Shown here one piece after another: positions 36,141 through 47,640 of a stretch of DNA of 64,000 bases. Source of the DNA: Liolophura sinensis (taxonomy: Eukaryota; Mollusca; Polyplacophora; Chitonida; Chitonidae). Position 1 is the stretch's first letter, and every line of letters starts with the position of its first letter. Position numbers and translations under genes: made by a program. The notes beneath the pieces were generated by a model. The model made no database searches, had not been told where the DNA came from, and saw nothing but the letters and a program-made list of their open reading frames with translations. The stretch covers positions 19,945,608 through 20,009,607 of the forward strand of contig NC_088300.1 of assembly GCF_032854445.1 (NCBI RefSeq). The letters are read 5' to 3'.

Positions 36141-38083
36141 GTCATGGATAAATTCTTGAATGTGATGTTACACAACAATGAAATAAGTAAAATTTATATA
36201 ATTCTCTTGCCTTCATGTGCCCTTGATAAGGCTGAGTCAGCAAGATGTCGAGTGAATGTTGTTTGTTTCATGGACTATCTGTAATGTCTGTTATCTAATG
36301 TTCTTCTTATTTACCTGAGTATCCATTCATGAACAACGTTGGCGATGGATTGGTTGATCAGTGTCAAGAGTGCGGCATCTGACTGCAGAGTAGTCGCCCC
36401 TTGTAGATACCGTACCATTCAGCCATTGATTGTACGGCGACACACGGGTCTCAGCTGACACGCAGAAAGTCAGGCTGTGGGCGGTGAATGCAGTTAACAG
36501 AACAAAAATACTCACAGGTGGAAGCGTGTAAAGATGTAGGAAGACGTGAGCAAAACACGCGGGAAGTTACTTCTGATTTATATATATCAGCAAATATACT
36601 CATTGTAAAATTATCAGTCTACTGACCTAATAACAAGGTGAGTAAATTTGTATCAAAAAGAAACAAACAACCCAAATTATGAGTTCTAGTGACAGAAATA
36701 TACTTTACGTATACTGGGATGATGCATAAATGACGTCATTAATAACATGATAATAAGATAATCACGTTCGATCCCAAGTCGATCATTCGTTTATCTACAA
36801 AGAATCAATCTTCACAATGTCAAGAGCTGTGCATCAAGTCTACTTGGTGTACACGTCTAAACTATTTAAACACACAAAGTGTTCAGAAAAGATGTTCGAA
36901 CTTATTCAGTATAAATAAGTCTTTCAATGAAAATTGTTTTTTTTTAACAGAGAAGTTCTGAGATAAAAGTCTTATCAAAAATGGTAAAAAAGTCCTTCTG
37001 TATCCCATGGTTTGTCCGGAATGTTAGGCAACTCTTAAATTCACAAACGTTCAGCTCCTCAATTTTCTCCATCCTTCGTCTACTCTAAATAACTTTTTGT
37101 GAAACTTTTTTTCACATGGCCATGTTATAGTAAATATGCTGTAATCAAAACAATTACCAAACATTTCTGACAGGTCACATGGGCAAAGTAAGGATTTTCA
37201 ACTTTAGCAAAAAAAAGTTCCCACTCGAAACTGCCTTATTAGAGGTAATTTTTGTTTTTTATTTTGTTTCTTTTATCCGTGATCGCATGGGTAGACTTCC
37301 TGGGACAAACCATGTATAAGAATTCGCGATATTTTTTGGAGGTTCAGCCGAGGGAATTGGATATTTATCATGGTAGGGCGTCCTCGTTCGATTCTGGATC
37401 AATTCTCAACATTATCTTGTGACCAATTATCGCAATGTACATAGATTTTCGTCTGTTGACAACGTCGTCTGTTGTCTTAAAGTAAGCATAAATGATGTGA
37501 CAACGTCGGTGTCATTTAAATGCCGTGAAAAACGGTACCCAAAAATATTTACCTTTATTCTTTTAAGAATTTTTGCTGCCCCATAAAAAGCATTTAAAAC
37601 AGGATAAATAAGGGGTGTCCTTTTTGCACCACACCTAAGAGATCTGACGTCACATCACTTTTTCACACGTAAAACACCAATCAAATGAATAAATAAATAA
37701 ATACACTGTATATCCCCCCCTCCCCTCAAAAGCCAGGTTTTCACTCCCGGAATGCAGAACTTGTTCAATTACTTGTTTAAAACAGCAGGCTGTGACAAGA
37801 ACTGTAGTTAGCCGATACCCTTTGCCCTGCAACCGCCACGAGGCTACAGGGCGGTCCTCCAGCTCAATTCACACCTCGTCTACAAGACGCTGTGCAGGTA
37901 AGAACGCTCCCAAATGAAGCCAGTCTTTTTGATTTGTTGCTGGGTTCCCAACTCTCAGGTGTATTGTCCGTAACTTTCAACCTTCTATATTTCCACACAG
38001 ACCACAAACGTGTTCTATGAGGAAAACAGACATACAGGATTGGCATGTCAGACTTGGTATAACAGGTATACAATAAACAAACT
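36141..38083. other. No gene seen
   Basis: AT-rich interval. A possible short-inverted-repeat element (37006-37314) is listed separately. TGACGTCA palindromes occur near 36731 and 37645. An apparent secreted peptide on the minus strand (36327-36515) lacks an ATG. Confidence 0.5.
37006..37314. mobile_element. Possible non-autonomous DNA element with 12-bp inverted ends
   Basis: The left end CATGGTTTGTCC (37006-37017) is matched in inverse by GGACAAACCATG (37303-37314), 309 bases apart. Pairing inside these ends is weak. No second copy and no clear target duplication were found, so the match could be chance. Confidence 0.25.
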
Positions 38084-38192
38084 GTTAACACGTTTGACTG
38101 ATCGGGGTTTAACTCTATGCTCAAGGATTTTTCACTTATATGACAGTGGTCAGGTTTATGAGGGGAGGAAACCGGAGTACCGTATGTTAACT
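38084..38192 (-). mobile_element. SINE A fragment
   Basis: GGGTTTAACTCTATGCTCAA, TTTCACTTATATGACAGTGG and AGGGGAGGAAACCGGAGTAC match the 3' portion of SINE A. Confidence 0.65.
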
Positions 38193-38594
38193 ACATACCT
38201 CCGATCGGTAGACGAAAAAAAGTCTTGAGTTGAAATCACAGCATAAAAAGAGCTGGATTTGAAGGCGGGCCCTCATTGGCCGAGGGCCTGATAGTCGCAG
38301 CGAATCAACCAAGTCCAGTGTTAACAGCTATCAAAATACACGCAGATCAATAAATACCTGATAACCGTGAAACCAAGGCTAAAAGTGGATATATATAATA
38401 TCAGCGTTACCGCACAAGATTCCATCAACAATTGAACAAAACTGGTGGTTAAGTGTCTAATATATTTCTAATATATATCTTATTTGAAAGAGACTTTTCA
38501 TGTTCTAACGAAAGAAATAAGCCAGTAGCTGGTGTATCATGTCATCAGTAGTTGAGGACATAGTGTACTCTTGTGCTTATCATAAGCTACACTA

Positions 38595-38796
38595 CACTCA
38601 AAAAATGAATCTGTTCATTTTAACAGAAAGTTTGTTGTCTGAATAATGCTAGAATGTATTCTGCTATTGCAGCTGATTATTCTGTTAAATATGACACAAA
38701 TATTATATTATGTGAATATTATGTTGAATATGACACAACATTGTGTTATAATAACAGAATATATTCTGGCATCACTCAGACAACAGACTTTGAGAG
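38595..38796. mobile_element. Palindromic MITE, CACTCAAA family, copy 2
   Basis: The left end CACTCAAAAAATGAATCTGT is followed by TTTTAACAGAAAGTTTGTTG and AATGCTAGAATGTATTCTGC. The right half carries the inverse (ACAGAATATATTCTGGCATC, CTCAGACAACAGACTTTGAG). The right terminus lacks the ATTAATTTT segment seen in copies 1 and 3. Confidence 0.85.
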
Positions 38797-39655
38797 AATC
38801 ATCGATTAGGTTTGATAAGCATCAAATCTCTAGTTTACCTCATGTTTTCAAATTCAAAATGACTTTTAAGTTTACAGCATTAATAAATGAATAGAGTGAC
38901 TAGGCTAGACCTTTCATGATTGTTTTGTTGAATTTATTAAAGTGGTTTTTCCCAAGGACATGGTTCTAAAAATAATTAAACCAATTTTAGAGACAGCTCA
39001 TGCATATCGAGGCGTTTTAAGAGACTTTTAACTCACACAATGTTCTCCCAGACGGTCTACAACTTATATGAAATCAGGCCATTGACAATAAGGTAGAATG
39101 TTTACATTTTCTACTGATTTTGTTTTTTAACACCATGCAAGCTCAACCCATCACAGCATCATTCCAAACTGAATTTTCATTCTGTAAATTTTGTTTTACT
39201 TTCAGTTAATGATCTGTTTTATATATAAGCTGCCTTTACCAGTATCTGCGATATTATGGTATTTGAACACCTTAGCTTCAGTTGATAAGTGGAATAAGAT
39301 TTGGTTTAAATGGTTTAAATATTCACAAATGCCAAATACCGTGATATTTTAAGCGCCTAGTCCAGCTTTAAAAGTCATTCACTGTCAGAGTACCCTCTGT
39401 AGAAAATGGGAGCAAGTGCAGTTAAATTCTTCAAAGGAGAAGTGCAGATAAAAAGTACTTGAAAAGCAACGAGAAGATGCTGGACTTAACGTTTTAAATC
39501 CTCAAAGTTTACTTTCTAACGTTTACCTTAAACCTCATAAGAGAACGCTCAGCTCACTGTAAATCTGTGGGTGGACAAATTAGCTGTTCAGTATATGCGA
39601 AACTGTGGCCGTAAATAAAGGGCAGTATTCGTCGTCCAAGTAATTTTATTCAACT
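38797..39655. other. No gene seen
   Basis: Open frames are short; no repeat or regulatory pattern was recognised. Confidence 0.6.
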
Positions 39656-41800
39656 GTCTGTGTTTGTGGTGTGGGGAGAAGAACACTTTTCAGCAGTCTG
39701 TGTTTGGAGTGTGGGGAGAAGAACACTTTTCTGCAGTCTATGTTTGTGGTATGGGGGAGAGGACACTTTTCAGCAGTCTGTGTTTGTGGTATGGGGGGGA
39801 AGAACACTTGTAAGCAGTCTGTATTGGTGGTATGGGGGAGAGGACACTTTTCAGCAGTGTGTGTTTGTGGTGTGGGGGAGAGGACACTTTTCAGCAGTCT
39901 GTGTTTGTAGTGTGGGGGAGAAGAACACTTTTCAGCAGTCTGTGTTTGTGGTATGGGGGAGAGGACACTTTTCAGCAGTCTGTGTTTGTGGTGTAGGGGG
40001 AGAAGAACACTTTTCAGCAGTCTGTATTGGTGGTGTGAGGGAGAGGACACTTTCAGCAGTGTGTGTTTGTAGTGTGGGGGAGAAGAACACTTTTCAGCAG
40101 TCTGTATTGGTGGTGAGGGGGAGAGAACACTTTTCAGCACTCTGTGTTTGTGGTGTAGGGGGAGAAGAACACTTTTCAGCACTCTGTGTTTGTGGTGTAG
40201 GTGGAGAAGAACTCTTTTCAGCAGTGTGTGTTTGTGGTGTGGGGGAGAAGAACACTTTTCAACACTCTGTGTTTGTGGTGTATGGGGAGAAGAACACTTT
40301 TCAGCAGTCTGTATTCATGGTGTGAGGGAGAGGACACTTTCAGCAGTGTGTGTTTGTAGTGTGGGGAGAAGAACACTTTTCAGCAGTCTGTATTGGTGGT
40401 GAGGGGGAGAGAACACTTTTCAGCACTCTGTGTTTGTGGTGTAGGGGGAGAAGAACACTTTTCAGCACTCTGTGTTTGTGGTGTAGGTGGAGAAGAACTC
40501 TTTTCAGCAGTGTGTGTTTGTGGTGTGGGGGAGAAGAACACTTTTCAACACTCTGTGTTTGTGGTGTATGGGGAGAAGAACACTTTGCAGCAGTGTGTGT
40601 TTGTGGTGTGGGGGAGAAGAACACTTTTCAACACTCTGTGTTTGTGGTGTTGGGGAAGATGAACACTTTTCAGCAGTCTATGTTTGTGGTGTAGGGGGAG
40701 AAGAACACTTTTCAGCAGTCTGTGTTTGTGGTGTATGGGGAGAAGAACACTTTGCAGCAGTGTGTGTTTGTGGTGTGGGGGAGAAGAGCACTTTTCAGCA
40801 GTCTGTGTTTGTGATGTAGGGGGAGAAAAACACTTTTCAGCAGTCTGTGTTTGTGGCATGGGGGAGAGGACACTTTTCAGCAGTCTGTGTTTGTGGTATG
40901 GGGGAGAAGAACACTTTTCAGCAGTCTGTATTGGTGGTGTGGGGGAGAAGAACACTTTTCAGCAGTGTGTGTTTGTAGTGTGGGGGAGAAGAACACTTTT
41001 CAACACTGTGTTTGTGGTGTAGGGGGAGAAGAACACCTTTCTGCAGCCTGTGTTTGTCGTGTAGGGGGAGAAGAACACTTTTCAGCACTCTGTGTTTGTG
41101 GTGTGGGGGAGAAGAACACTTTTCAGCCGTCTGTGTTTGTGGTGTGGGGGAGAAGAACACTTTTCAGCAGTGTGTGTTTGAGGTGTGAGGGAGAAGAACA
41201 CTTTTCAGCAATGTGTGTTTGTGGTGTGGGGGAGAAGAACACTTTTCAGCAGTCTATGTTTGTGGTGTGGGGGGAGAAGAACACTTTTCAGCAGTGTGTG
41301 TTTGAGGTGTGAGGGAGAAGAACACTTTTCAGCAGTCTGTGTTTGTGGTGTGGGGGGAGAAGAACACTTTTCAGCAGTCTATGTTTGAGGTGTGAGGGAG
41401 AAGAACACTTTTCAGCAGTCTATGTTTGTGGTGTGGGGGGAGAAGAACACTTTTCAGCAGTGTGTGTTTGAGGTGTGAGGGAGAAGAACACTTTTCAGCA
41501 GTCTGTGTTTGTGGTGTAGGGGGAGAAGAACACTTTTCAGCAGTCTATGTTTGTGGTGTAGGGGGAGAAGAACACTTTTCAGCAGTCTATGTTTGTGGTG
41601 TCGGGGAGAAGAACACTTTTCAGCAGTCTGTGTTTGTGTTGTGGGGAAGAAGAACATTTTTCAGCAGTGTGTGTTTGTGGTGTGGGGGACAGAAACACTT
41701 TTCAGCAGTGTATGTTGTGATGTAGGTGAGAAGAGCACTTTTCAGCAGCCTGGGTTTGTGTTGTGGAGGAGAAGAACACTTTTTCAGCAACCTGTGTTTG
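39656..41800. repeat. 41-bp minisatellite, ~52 copies, with higher-order structure
   Basis: Unit GTCTGTGTTTGTGGTGTGGG followed by GGAGAAGAACACTTTTCAGCA. Variant units (TGTATTGGTGG, CAACACTCTG, GTATGGGG) occur in fixed successions. A block of about seven units starting at 40101 is repeated at 40387, 286 bases away, including a rare GGTGGAGAAGAACTCTT variant. All frames on both strands are intermittently open and Cys/Val/Gly-rich; none has gene support. The right edge (41700-41870) decays gradually. Confidence 0.97.
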
Positions 41801-43395
41801 TGATATGAAAGCTTCTTTAGCATTCTCATTTTGTGACGCGGAAGCACTTTTGAGCAGTCTGGGTTTCAAATGTGAAAGAAAACATTTATATAGGCATTTT
41901 TGTTTTGTGGTGGGATGTTGCCAGAGTGGCCATTTTATAAAACATATAGCTATGTGAAGTCTCCTATCTCAGATCTACATTCACTGATAGGTGACATACT
42001 GAAAACTGTTATCTTGTACTTAACCAGGACAGAAATATTCCTGTTTTAAACAAGTATCGTGCACCTTGAGCGATATGTGACGACAAAATGTCGTTGTTTG
42101 CTCTCCAAAAGCTAATAGTGGTGGGTTGAAAATATTTGTGTAAGCCAGTGGTAGATAAGAGAACCAGACACACAACGTAGGATGAAGCAATGCCGAGTAG
42201 ATTTTCTGGTTGGTTAACTTTGCCTGATGAGAGAATCACCCCCGTAAAGTCAACAAAATACCAGGTCAACATTTGAAATATAATAGAACGAGTGTTACCA
42301 ATACCATGACGGAGTATGTAAAAAATGGCCACAAGTGAAAAGTGGAATCCCCACATGTATCTGCGTCGATTTAATTGGTGTGTCACATATGTGGAACTTC
42401 TTAAAACCGGGAAGGTATATCTCCGCCTCAACGCCTTTGCAGTAAAAGTTGCCTGTACCTTGAATCATTCCGTATGTAGGAGGTAAACGATTACCAGAGC
42501 AAAAAAAAGTCATCCATGGCAAAAGTCTATTTAAATTTATTGGGAGTAGGAATATAGATCTGACAAAAATACCCATGATTAAGAGTGTAAACAAACAAAC
42601 TTTACATTGCGCAGATGTGGAATCAAAGACTTTAAGTCCATCTCATTTTGGCAACTATGGTTTTAAGAATGTACAGTGCAAAAACTCTTAACGTAATATT
42701 GTCTTTGTTGAGTAATGTTGCAAATATTTGCTACATGGGCAACACAATACCAACTTAAGTATTCCGTTGGAATAAGAGAAGCAGTCTGTGATATATAACA
42801 TAATCGTTTGCGGAAACAATATAAGCAATTACTCACAAAACACAGGACTCTGTCAGTTTAACAGATGGATGTTTAAAGCATGCTTCGCGGATTGGATATG
42901 CCAATGCAATGAAGCGATGTAACGATAAACCAGGAAACGTTGTAAGCTACTTGAGGCGTTTCCGCATTTTGGTTAGTCTTCTTTCACCAACGGTCACCAG
43001 CGGTTAGGCAATGAACCTAAATATTTCCTACACAAAAACCTACAAAGCATAAAACTGACTATGTAAATTATAGTGGACTATCAAAATAAAAAAAAAGACA
43101 AAAAAAGACAAAACCTACAAAAAACAGCATAATAGATATCGGTTTTTGCCTGATTGTTTGTAGTCCTAAACCTAACCGCCATGCAAGTTTCTTCAGAACA
43201 GTGTAAATTGCCAGTTAAATAATTAATAGGCCTATAATCACTTAATTAAGTTACACTTGCTTTAACGCATACTTTGTGTCATGGATCAAAGGATCATGCA
43301 CTGAAAAATAACGTAACTGTTCTACTTGAGTAAGTTACGTCGAAACCTCTTGATAAACGATATGTAATATAAATGTCGTAAATATATGTATGCTC
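41801..43395. other. Interval with a possible decayed membrane-protein gene
   Basis: Apart from the minus-strand frames at 42009-42594 listed separately, no gene or repeat is recognised. A-runs occur near 43088-43120. Confidence 0.45.
42009..42594 (-). pseudogene. Possible broken multi-pass membrane-protein gene
   Basis: Two overlapping minus-strand frames are hydrophobic in a way typical of membrane proteins. 42594-42295 begins MFTLLIMGIFVRSIFLLPIN. 42431-42009, in another frame, includes GFHFSLVAIFYILRHGIGNT and LGIASSYVVCLVLLSTTGL. Hydrophobic character continues across the overlap only if the frame changes near 42420. No good splice pair was found there, so a frameshifted gene copy is the simplest reading if the coding signal is real. 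The family was not recognised. AT-rich non-coding DNA can also give hydrophobic frames by chance. Confidence 0.22.
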
Positions 43396-43399
43396 TTAA

Positions 43400-43988
43400 A
43401 GGAGGAGAAAACATAAAAATGACATAAAGTTCAGATGAAAGAGTGTGAAAAGTTATTCCTAAATTTGGTCTTTAATATTTTTTCCGATTTTTCCTAATGG
43501 AGAAAAAGACACTTGAAAATAATTTTTGTATGGTGGATATTGGGACCACCTTTTTGTATTTATAGTCTTTGTTTAATATATGTCATTAATGAGGATGTAA
43601 CACAGGTTTAATAAATATTTTTGCGCTTGAATTTGTTCTTTCTTTTCAGCTAACAAATGTATGAAACCTCATTTGGGATAATATTTATATTTTTAATATG
43701 TTCATAATTATTATCATAATTTAGGTTCAATGCATATCTTTCGATATAAACAACAAATTTACATTCAAAAAAATTTATTAGACAAGCATCACATCTTTAT
43801 TTAAAACATTATTATGCAACAATGATTAATACCAAAAGTTGGTCCCAAATAACCACCATACAAAAATATTTTCAAATAACATTTTCTCTTGAAAAAAAAA
43901 TCCAAAAAAATATTAAAGATCATATTTGCAAATAAGTTTTTAGGCTCTTTCATCTGATTTTGGCATCATTTTTATGTTTTCTTCTCCT
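43400..43988. mobile_element. Foldback element flanked by TTAA (589 bp)
   Basis: The element is almost wholly an inverted repeat. The left arm starts AGGAGGAGAAAACATAAAAATG, and the right arm ends with its inverse, CATTTTTATGTTTTCTTCTCCT. Pairing continues inward through CAGATGAAAGAG/CTCTTTCATCTG, TTTTTGTATGGTGG/CCACCATACAAAAA and GGGACCA/TGGTCCC, to a spacer of roughly 80-100 bases near 43650-43740. Both ends abut TTAA (43396-43399 and 43989-43992), the target duplication typical of piggyBac-type transposases. It has no coding capacity. Confidence 0.88.
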
Positions 43989-43992
43989 TTAA

Positions 43993-45699
43993 CGTTACTG
44001 CCGATTTATTGTTATAAATGAAAAGGTTAAGCCTTTTCGGTTGACGAATGATGACCTCATACATGTATCCAATATTTCATATTCAGGTTCTACTGATTTC
44101 AGCACCAGGTGGAGTTACATCAATGACGTATTCAAAAGTCAATTATACACGCAATGTTTATGCTTAAAACCAAAGAAAGGGTACACTTTTGGTCCGCCCC
44201 TATGTTTTAAGTAATTCACACACAGTCAGCTGAAAACAATAAATATGGTGTTTCATACAGGTCGCGTTCATGCACCGTCTGCGTCTAAGCAATCAAATAA
44301 AACCTCAGTTGCCTTATTTAGCTGTCGTTACAGGGTTCTGTAAATCAAATCATACGGTTTGGCAAGTTCCTGGGACGGGACGGCATGCTATCTACCACTG
44401 GGGTCGCGAAGCTTTAAGTTAGAGGGTTTGTCAGGCAAATGGTAAAGGGCGGTGGTTTTCGACAATTCATTAATATTTTCGCCGTTGGGCAAGTAAAATA
44501 TTATAGCGCTAACAAACAGAATATGCAATAGTTAAACTACAAATCTCACGAAGAGTAAAGTATTTATGAAATTTTTTTCCGACACAAAGACTAGATCAGA
44601 TTTATATGCACAGATAAAGTTACTAACATGAAGTTTACAAAAGCATACATATTTATTTTTTCTGATGTATAACCGAGCTGTCGCAGTTCATAGTATACAA
44701 AATCGCGTGCATTAAGAAAATCGAAAGCACCAATCAATTTTAACCTCTGGGACGCGAGTCATTTCTCTAACCCGCGACGGCAGCTGTTTCTGATGACGCC
44801 ATGCGAGCATTGTTTGGCCTTTTAGCCACGAGTGGGCGGAGAACCGGTGATGGGACATAGCGCGTATTCGGCCGCTCTAACATGGAACATCTATGGTCTG
44901 GTAAGAATTCCACATAAAACTTTGGGTTACCAAGCACGTCATGAAAAAAAAGGGCGTGGCAGTTCTGGTCTGGTGACTCCTCTTCCTTAGATAACTTAGA
45001 TTATATTGTTAGTTCTCTTTTCCTTTAAGTATAAGCCTACTCTCTCTTCCTCAAGCAGTCTGGTCGGCCTGTAGAAATATATCTATGTCTGGGGATGTTT
45101 CTAGTTAGAGCGAACAGATGAAGAAACAATACCTGTGTACCATTCTGCTGATATGCCCTTTACAAAGGAGCATGCGGCAAACGTGTGCCCTTACTGAACA
45201 CAGATAAACCTGAACATAATAAAGCCCACTGTTTATCGTACATGTAAGTATGACGCCTATGTACGTATACCGATACCCTTGTCACATTCTGATCTTTTGT
45301 CACGTTTTTCTATGTGTTGCGTCGATAATCTTAATTCTCAGCATTTGCCTGCAGCTATAGCAAATTTGAGATGGGACGTTGTTTGGTTTCTACACAGGTC
45401 ACATGTTATATCCTTGCACATCCATGTAGGTATGGTCATTATAGGGTATCTGGCCAATGGTTGGCTACATCATTGACCATTATCAAGGCTGACCAGCTCT
45501 GGGCCACCGAAGTCTCATGATTTTCGCTATATTTCTGCTCAGTCCTCAGTGTGATCAAATGTGTTTCTGTAGCCTGCAATTTGTATCTTCTTTGTTCTGA
45601 AGCATAACGTTTACTTCGCCATTTTGTTTAGTCATTTTCGCCTGTATAACGTCGAATTCAGTCAGAAATGCTGTGCGAAGCGCAGGTAAAAGGAGCAGG
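43993..45699. other. No supported gene
   Basis: The stretch 44740-44900 is richer in CpG than its surroundings (CCCGCGACGG, AGCGCGTATTCGGCCGC). It holds a short ATG frame running into a donor-like GGTAAGA at about 44898, which could mark a promoter and first exon. No continuation was identified. Confidence 0.35.
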
Positions 45700-47187
45700 A
45701 TGTCCACTGTTGACGGAAATTCGTCCGAACCGAGTGGGCTGGGCTCAGGATGTCTAATTCAGTACTGCACAGATGAGCAACAAGCTCAGCAACTTAGGAC
45801 TAAAAATCATAAAGCGAGGAAACGCAAACGGCCACTGCAACTTTGTTGTGAAAACTTCGAGACGTCCAGGGACGAAGTGCAGCAAACACATGTGTCAGTT
45901 AGCGGAATAAAAAAAAGACATACCAATCTTTTACTGCAAATAGTGCAGCAAGACCCTACAGCCAGCACGAGCACTTACGATGACAGAACCGATGCATATT
46001 CCACCCGACGGCTTCATCTTGAGGACAATATTATTTGTTCTACCAACTTGTGTCACAGCCCCCATTCTCTTCTCTACCAGCTTGTATCACAACCCCCATT
46101 CTCTTCTCAACCAGCTTGTATCACAGCCCTTCACTCTCTTCTCTACCAGCTTGTATCACAGCCCCCATTCTCTTCTCTACCAGCTTGTACCACAGCCCTC
46201 ACTCTCGTCTCTACCAGCTTGTATCACAGCCCTTCTTTACCAGCTTTTTCACGTCCCCATTCTCTTCTTTACCAGCTTGTATCACAGCCCCCATTCTCTT
46301 CTCTACCAGCTTGTATCACAGCCCCCACTCTCTTCTCTACCAGCTTGTATCACAGCCCCCATTCTCTTCTCAACCAGCTTGTATCACAGCCCCCACTCTC
46401 TTCTCTACCAGCTTTTATCACAGCCCCCATTCTCTTCTTTACCAGCTTGTACCACAGCCCCCATTCTCTTCTCTACCAGCTTGTATCACAGCCCCCATTC
46501 TCTTCTCTACCAGCTTGTATCACAGCCCCCACTCTCTTCTTTACCAACTTGTTTCACGGCCCCCACTCTCTTCTCTACCAGCTTGTATCACAGCCCCCAC
46601 TCTCTTCTCTACCAGCTTGTATCACAGTCCCCATTCTCTTCTCTACCAGCTTGTATCACGGCCCCCACTCTCTTCTCTACCAGCTTGTATCACGGCCCCC
46701 ACTCTCTTCTTTACCAGCTTGTATCACAGCCCCCATTCTCTTCTTTACCAGCTTGTATCACAGCCCCCACTCTCTTCTCTACCAGCTTGTATCACAGCCC
46801 CAATTCTCTTCTTTACCAGCTTGTATCACAGCCCCCATTCTCTTCTTTACCAGCTTGTTTCACGGTCCCCGTTCTCTTCTTTACCAGCTTGTATCACAGC
46901 CCCCATTCTCTTCTTTACCAGCTTGTATCACAGTCCCCATTCTCTTCTTTACCAGCTTGTTTCACGTCCCCATTTTCTTCTTTACCAGCTTTTATCACAG
47001 CCCCCATTCTCTTCTTTACCAGCTTGTATCAAAGCCCCCATTCTCTTCTTTACCAGCTTGTATCAAAGGCCCCACTCTCTTCTCTACCAGCTTGTTTCAC
47101 AGCCCTCGCTCTCTTCTCTACCACCTTGTATCACAGCCCCCCACTCTCTTCTCTAACAACTTGTATCACAGGCAGGCCGTCCGATAA
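45700..47187 (+). CDS. Uncertain frame: unique N-terminus plus minisatellite
   Basis: An ATG frame of 495 codons. The first ~112 residues (MSTVDGNSSEPSGLGSGC..., with a basic KARKRKRPLQ patch) are not repetitive. Everything after is a 34-bp minisatellite read as Ser/Leu/Pro/His-rich peptide. Since the unit is not a multiple of 3, this frame is open only because all three frames of the unit lack stops. A preceding CAGGTAAAA resembles a splice donor. I regard the unique part as possibly coding and the rest as unlikely. Confidence 0.15.
   Translation: MSTVDGNSSEPSGLGSGCLIQYCTDEQQAQQLRTKNHKARKRKRPLQLCCENFETSRDEVQQTHVSVSGIKKRHTNLLLQIVQQDPTASTSTYDDRTDAYSTRRLHLEDNIICSTNLCHSPHSLLYQLVSQPPFSSQPACITALHSLLYQLVSQPPFSSLPACTTALTLVSTSLYHSPSLPAFSRPHSLLYQLVSQPPFSSLPACITAPTLFSTSLYHSPHSLLNQLVSQPPLSSLPAFITAPILFFTSLYHSPHSLLYQLVSQPPFSSLPACITAPTLFFTNLFHGPHSLLYQLVSQPPLSSLPACITVPILFSTSLYHGPHSLLYQLVSRPPLSSLPACITAPILFFTSLYHSPHSLLYQLVSQPQFSSLPACITAPILFFTSLFHGPRSLLYQLVSQPPFSSLPACITVPILFFTSLFHVPIFFFTSFYHSPHSLLYQLVSKPPFSSLPACIKGPTLFSTSLFHSPRSLLYHLVSQPPTLFSNNLYHRQAVR
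46035..47172. repeat. 34-bp minisatellite, ~33 copies
   Basis: Unit CAGCTTGTATCACAGCCCCC followed by ATTCTCTTCTCTAC. No frame of the unit contains a stop on the + strand, so three overlapping long frames (373 to 504 codons) exist simultaneously, each repeating every 34 residues. It is strongly strand-asymmetric: pyrimidine-rich on the + strand, purine-rich on the minus strand. Variants include TTTCACG for TATCACA and ACTCTC for ATTCTC. Confidence 0.97.
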
Positions 47188-47640
47188 GAAAAGGATATGT
47201 GATACTTTATTTTCGAGATGTTCAATAAGAGGAGGCTATTATATGGACATAATATGCGATATGGAGAGGTTACGATATAGTTTAAGAACAGGACTATGTG
47301 GTAAGGCGAGACTACAAGTTAAGGATAAACCATCTCATGTAATAAAAACTACATGATGTTGGTGGGTTATGCAAAAAGGTGAGGGTAGGCGTTAAGGGCG
47401 ATAAACCATCTAATAAGGACAAGCTACATGATGCTGGTAGGTTATGCGATAAGGAAACGCATCGCGATACAGGCAGATTGTCCGGGAAGGAGAAAATATG
47501 TGATACGTAAAGCATGCGATAAGGAAAGGATGCGTGGTATGGATATGATATGCGATAAGGATAGGCTATGGGACACGAGCAGGGTATCCGATAAGGGGAG
47601 GATACCTGCTAAGGAATTACCATGCAAGAAATAAGGTGGG
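47173..47640. repeat. Degenerate ~29-bp GATAAGG repeat
   Basis: The motif TATGCGATAAGGA(A/T)AGG recurs with substitutions (GGATATGTGATACTT, TATGCGATATGGAGAGG, CATGCGATAAGGAAAGGA, TATCCGATAAGGGGAGGA). It directly follows the 34-bp array and looks like an old, decayed minisatellite. Confidence 0.6.

Noticed and set aside
36327-36515. Minus-strand secreted-peptide-like frame (SIFVLLTAFTAHSLTFCVSA...)
   Set aside because: It has no ATG; the apparent start is GTG inside a CCT/GTGAGT donor-like motif, the upstream frame runs to a stop without an ATG, and no acceptor was found.
39646-41847. Many Cys/Val/Gly-rich and Lys/Ser/Pro-rich frames of 80-220 codons on both strands
   Set aside because: All are translations of the 41-bp minisatellite in different frames.
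45980-47356. Second and third long frames (458 and 373 codons) overlapping the 34-bp array
   Set aside because: They are alternative frames of the same stop-free 34-bp unit.
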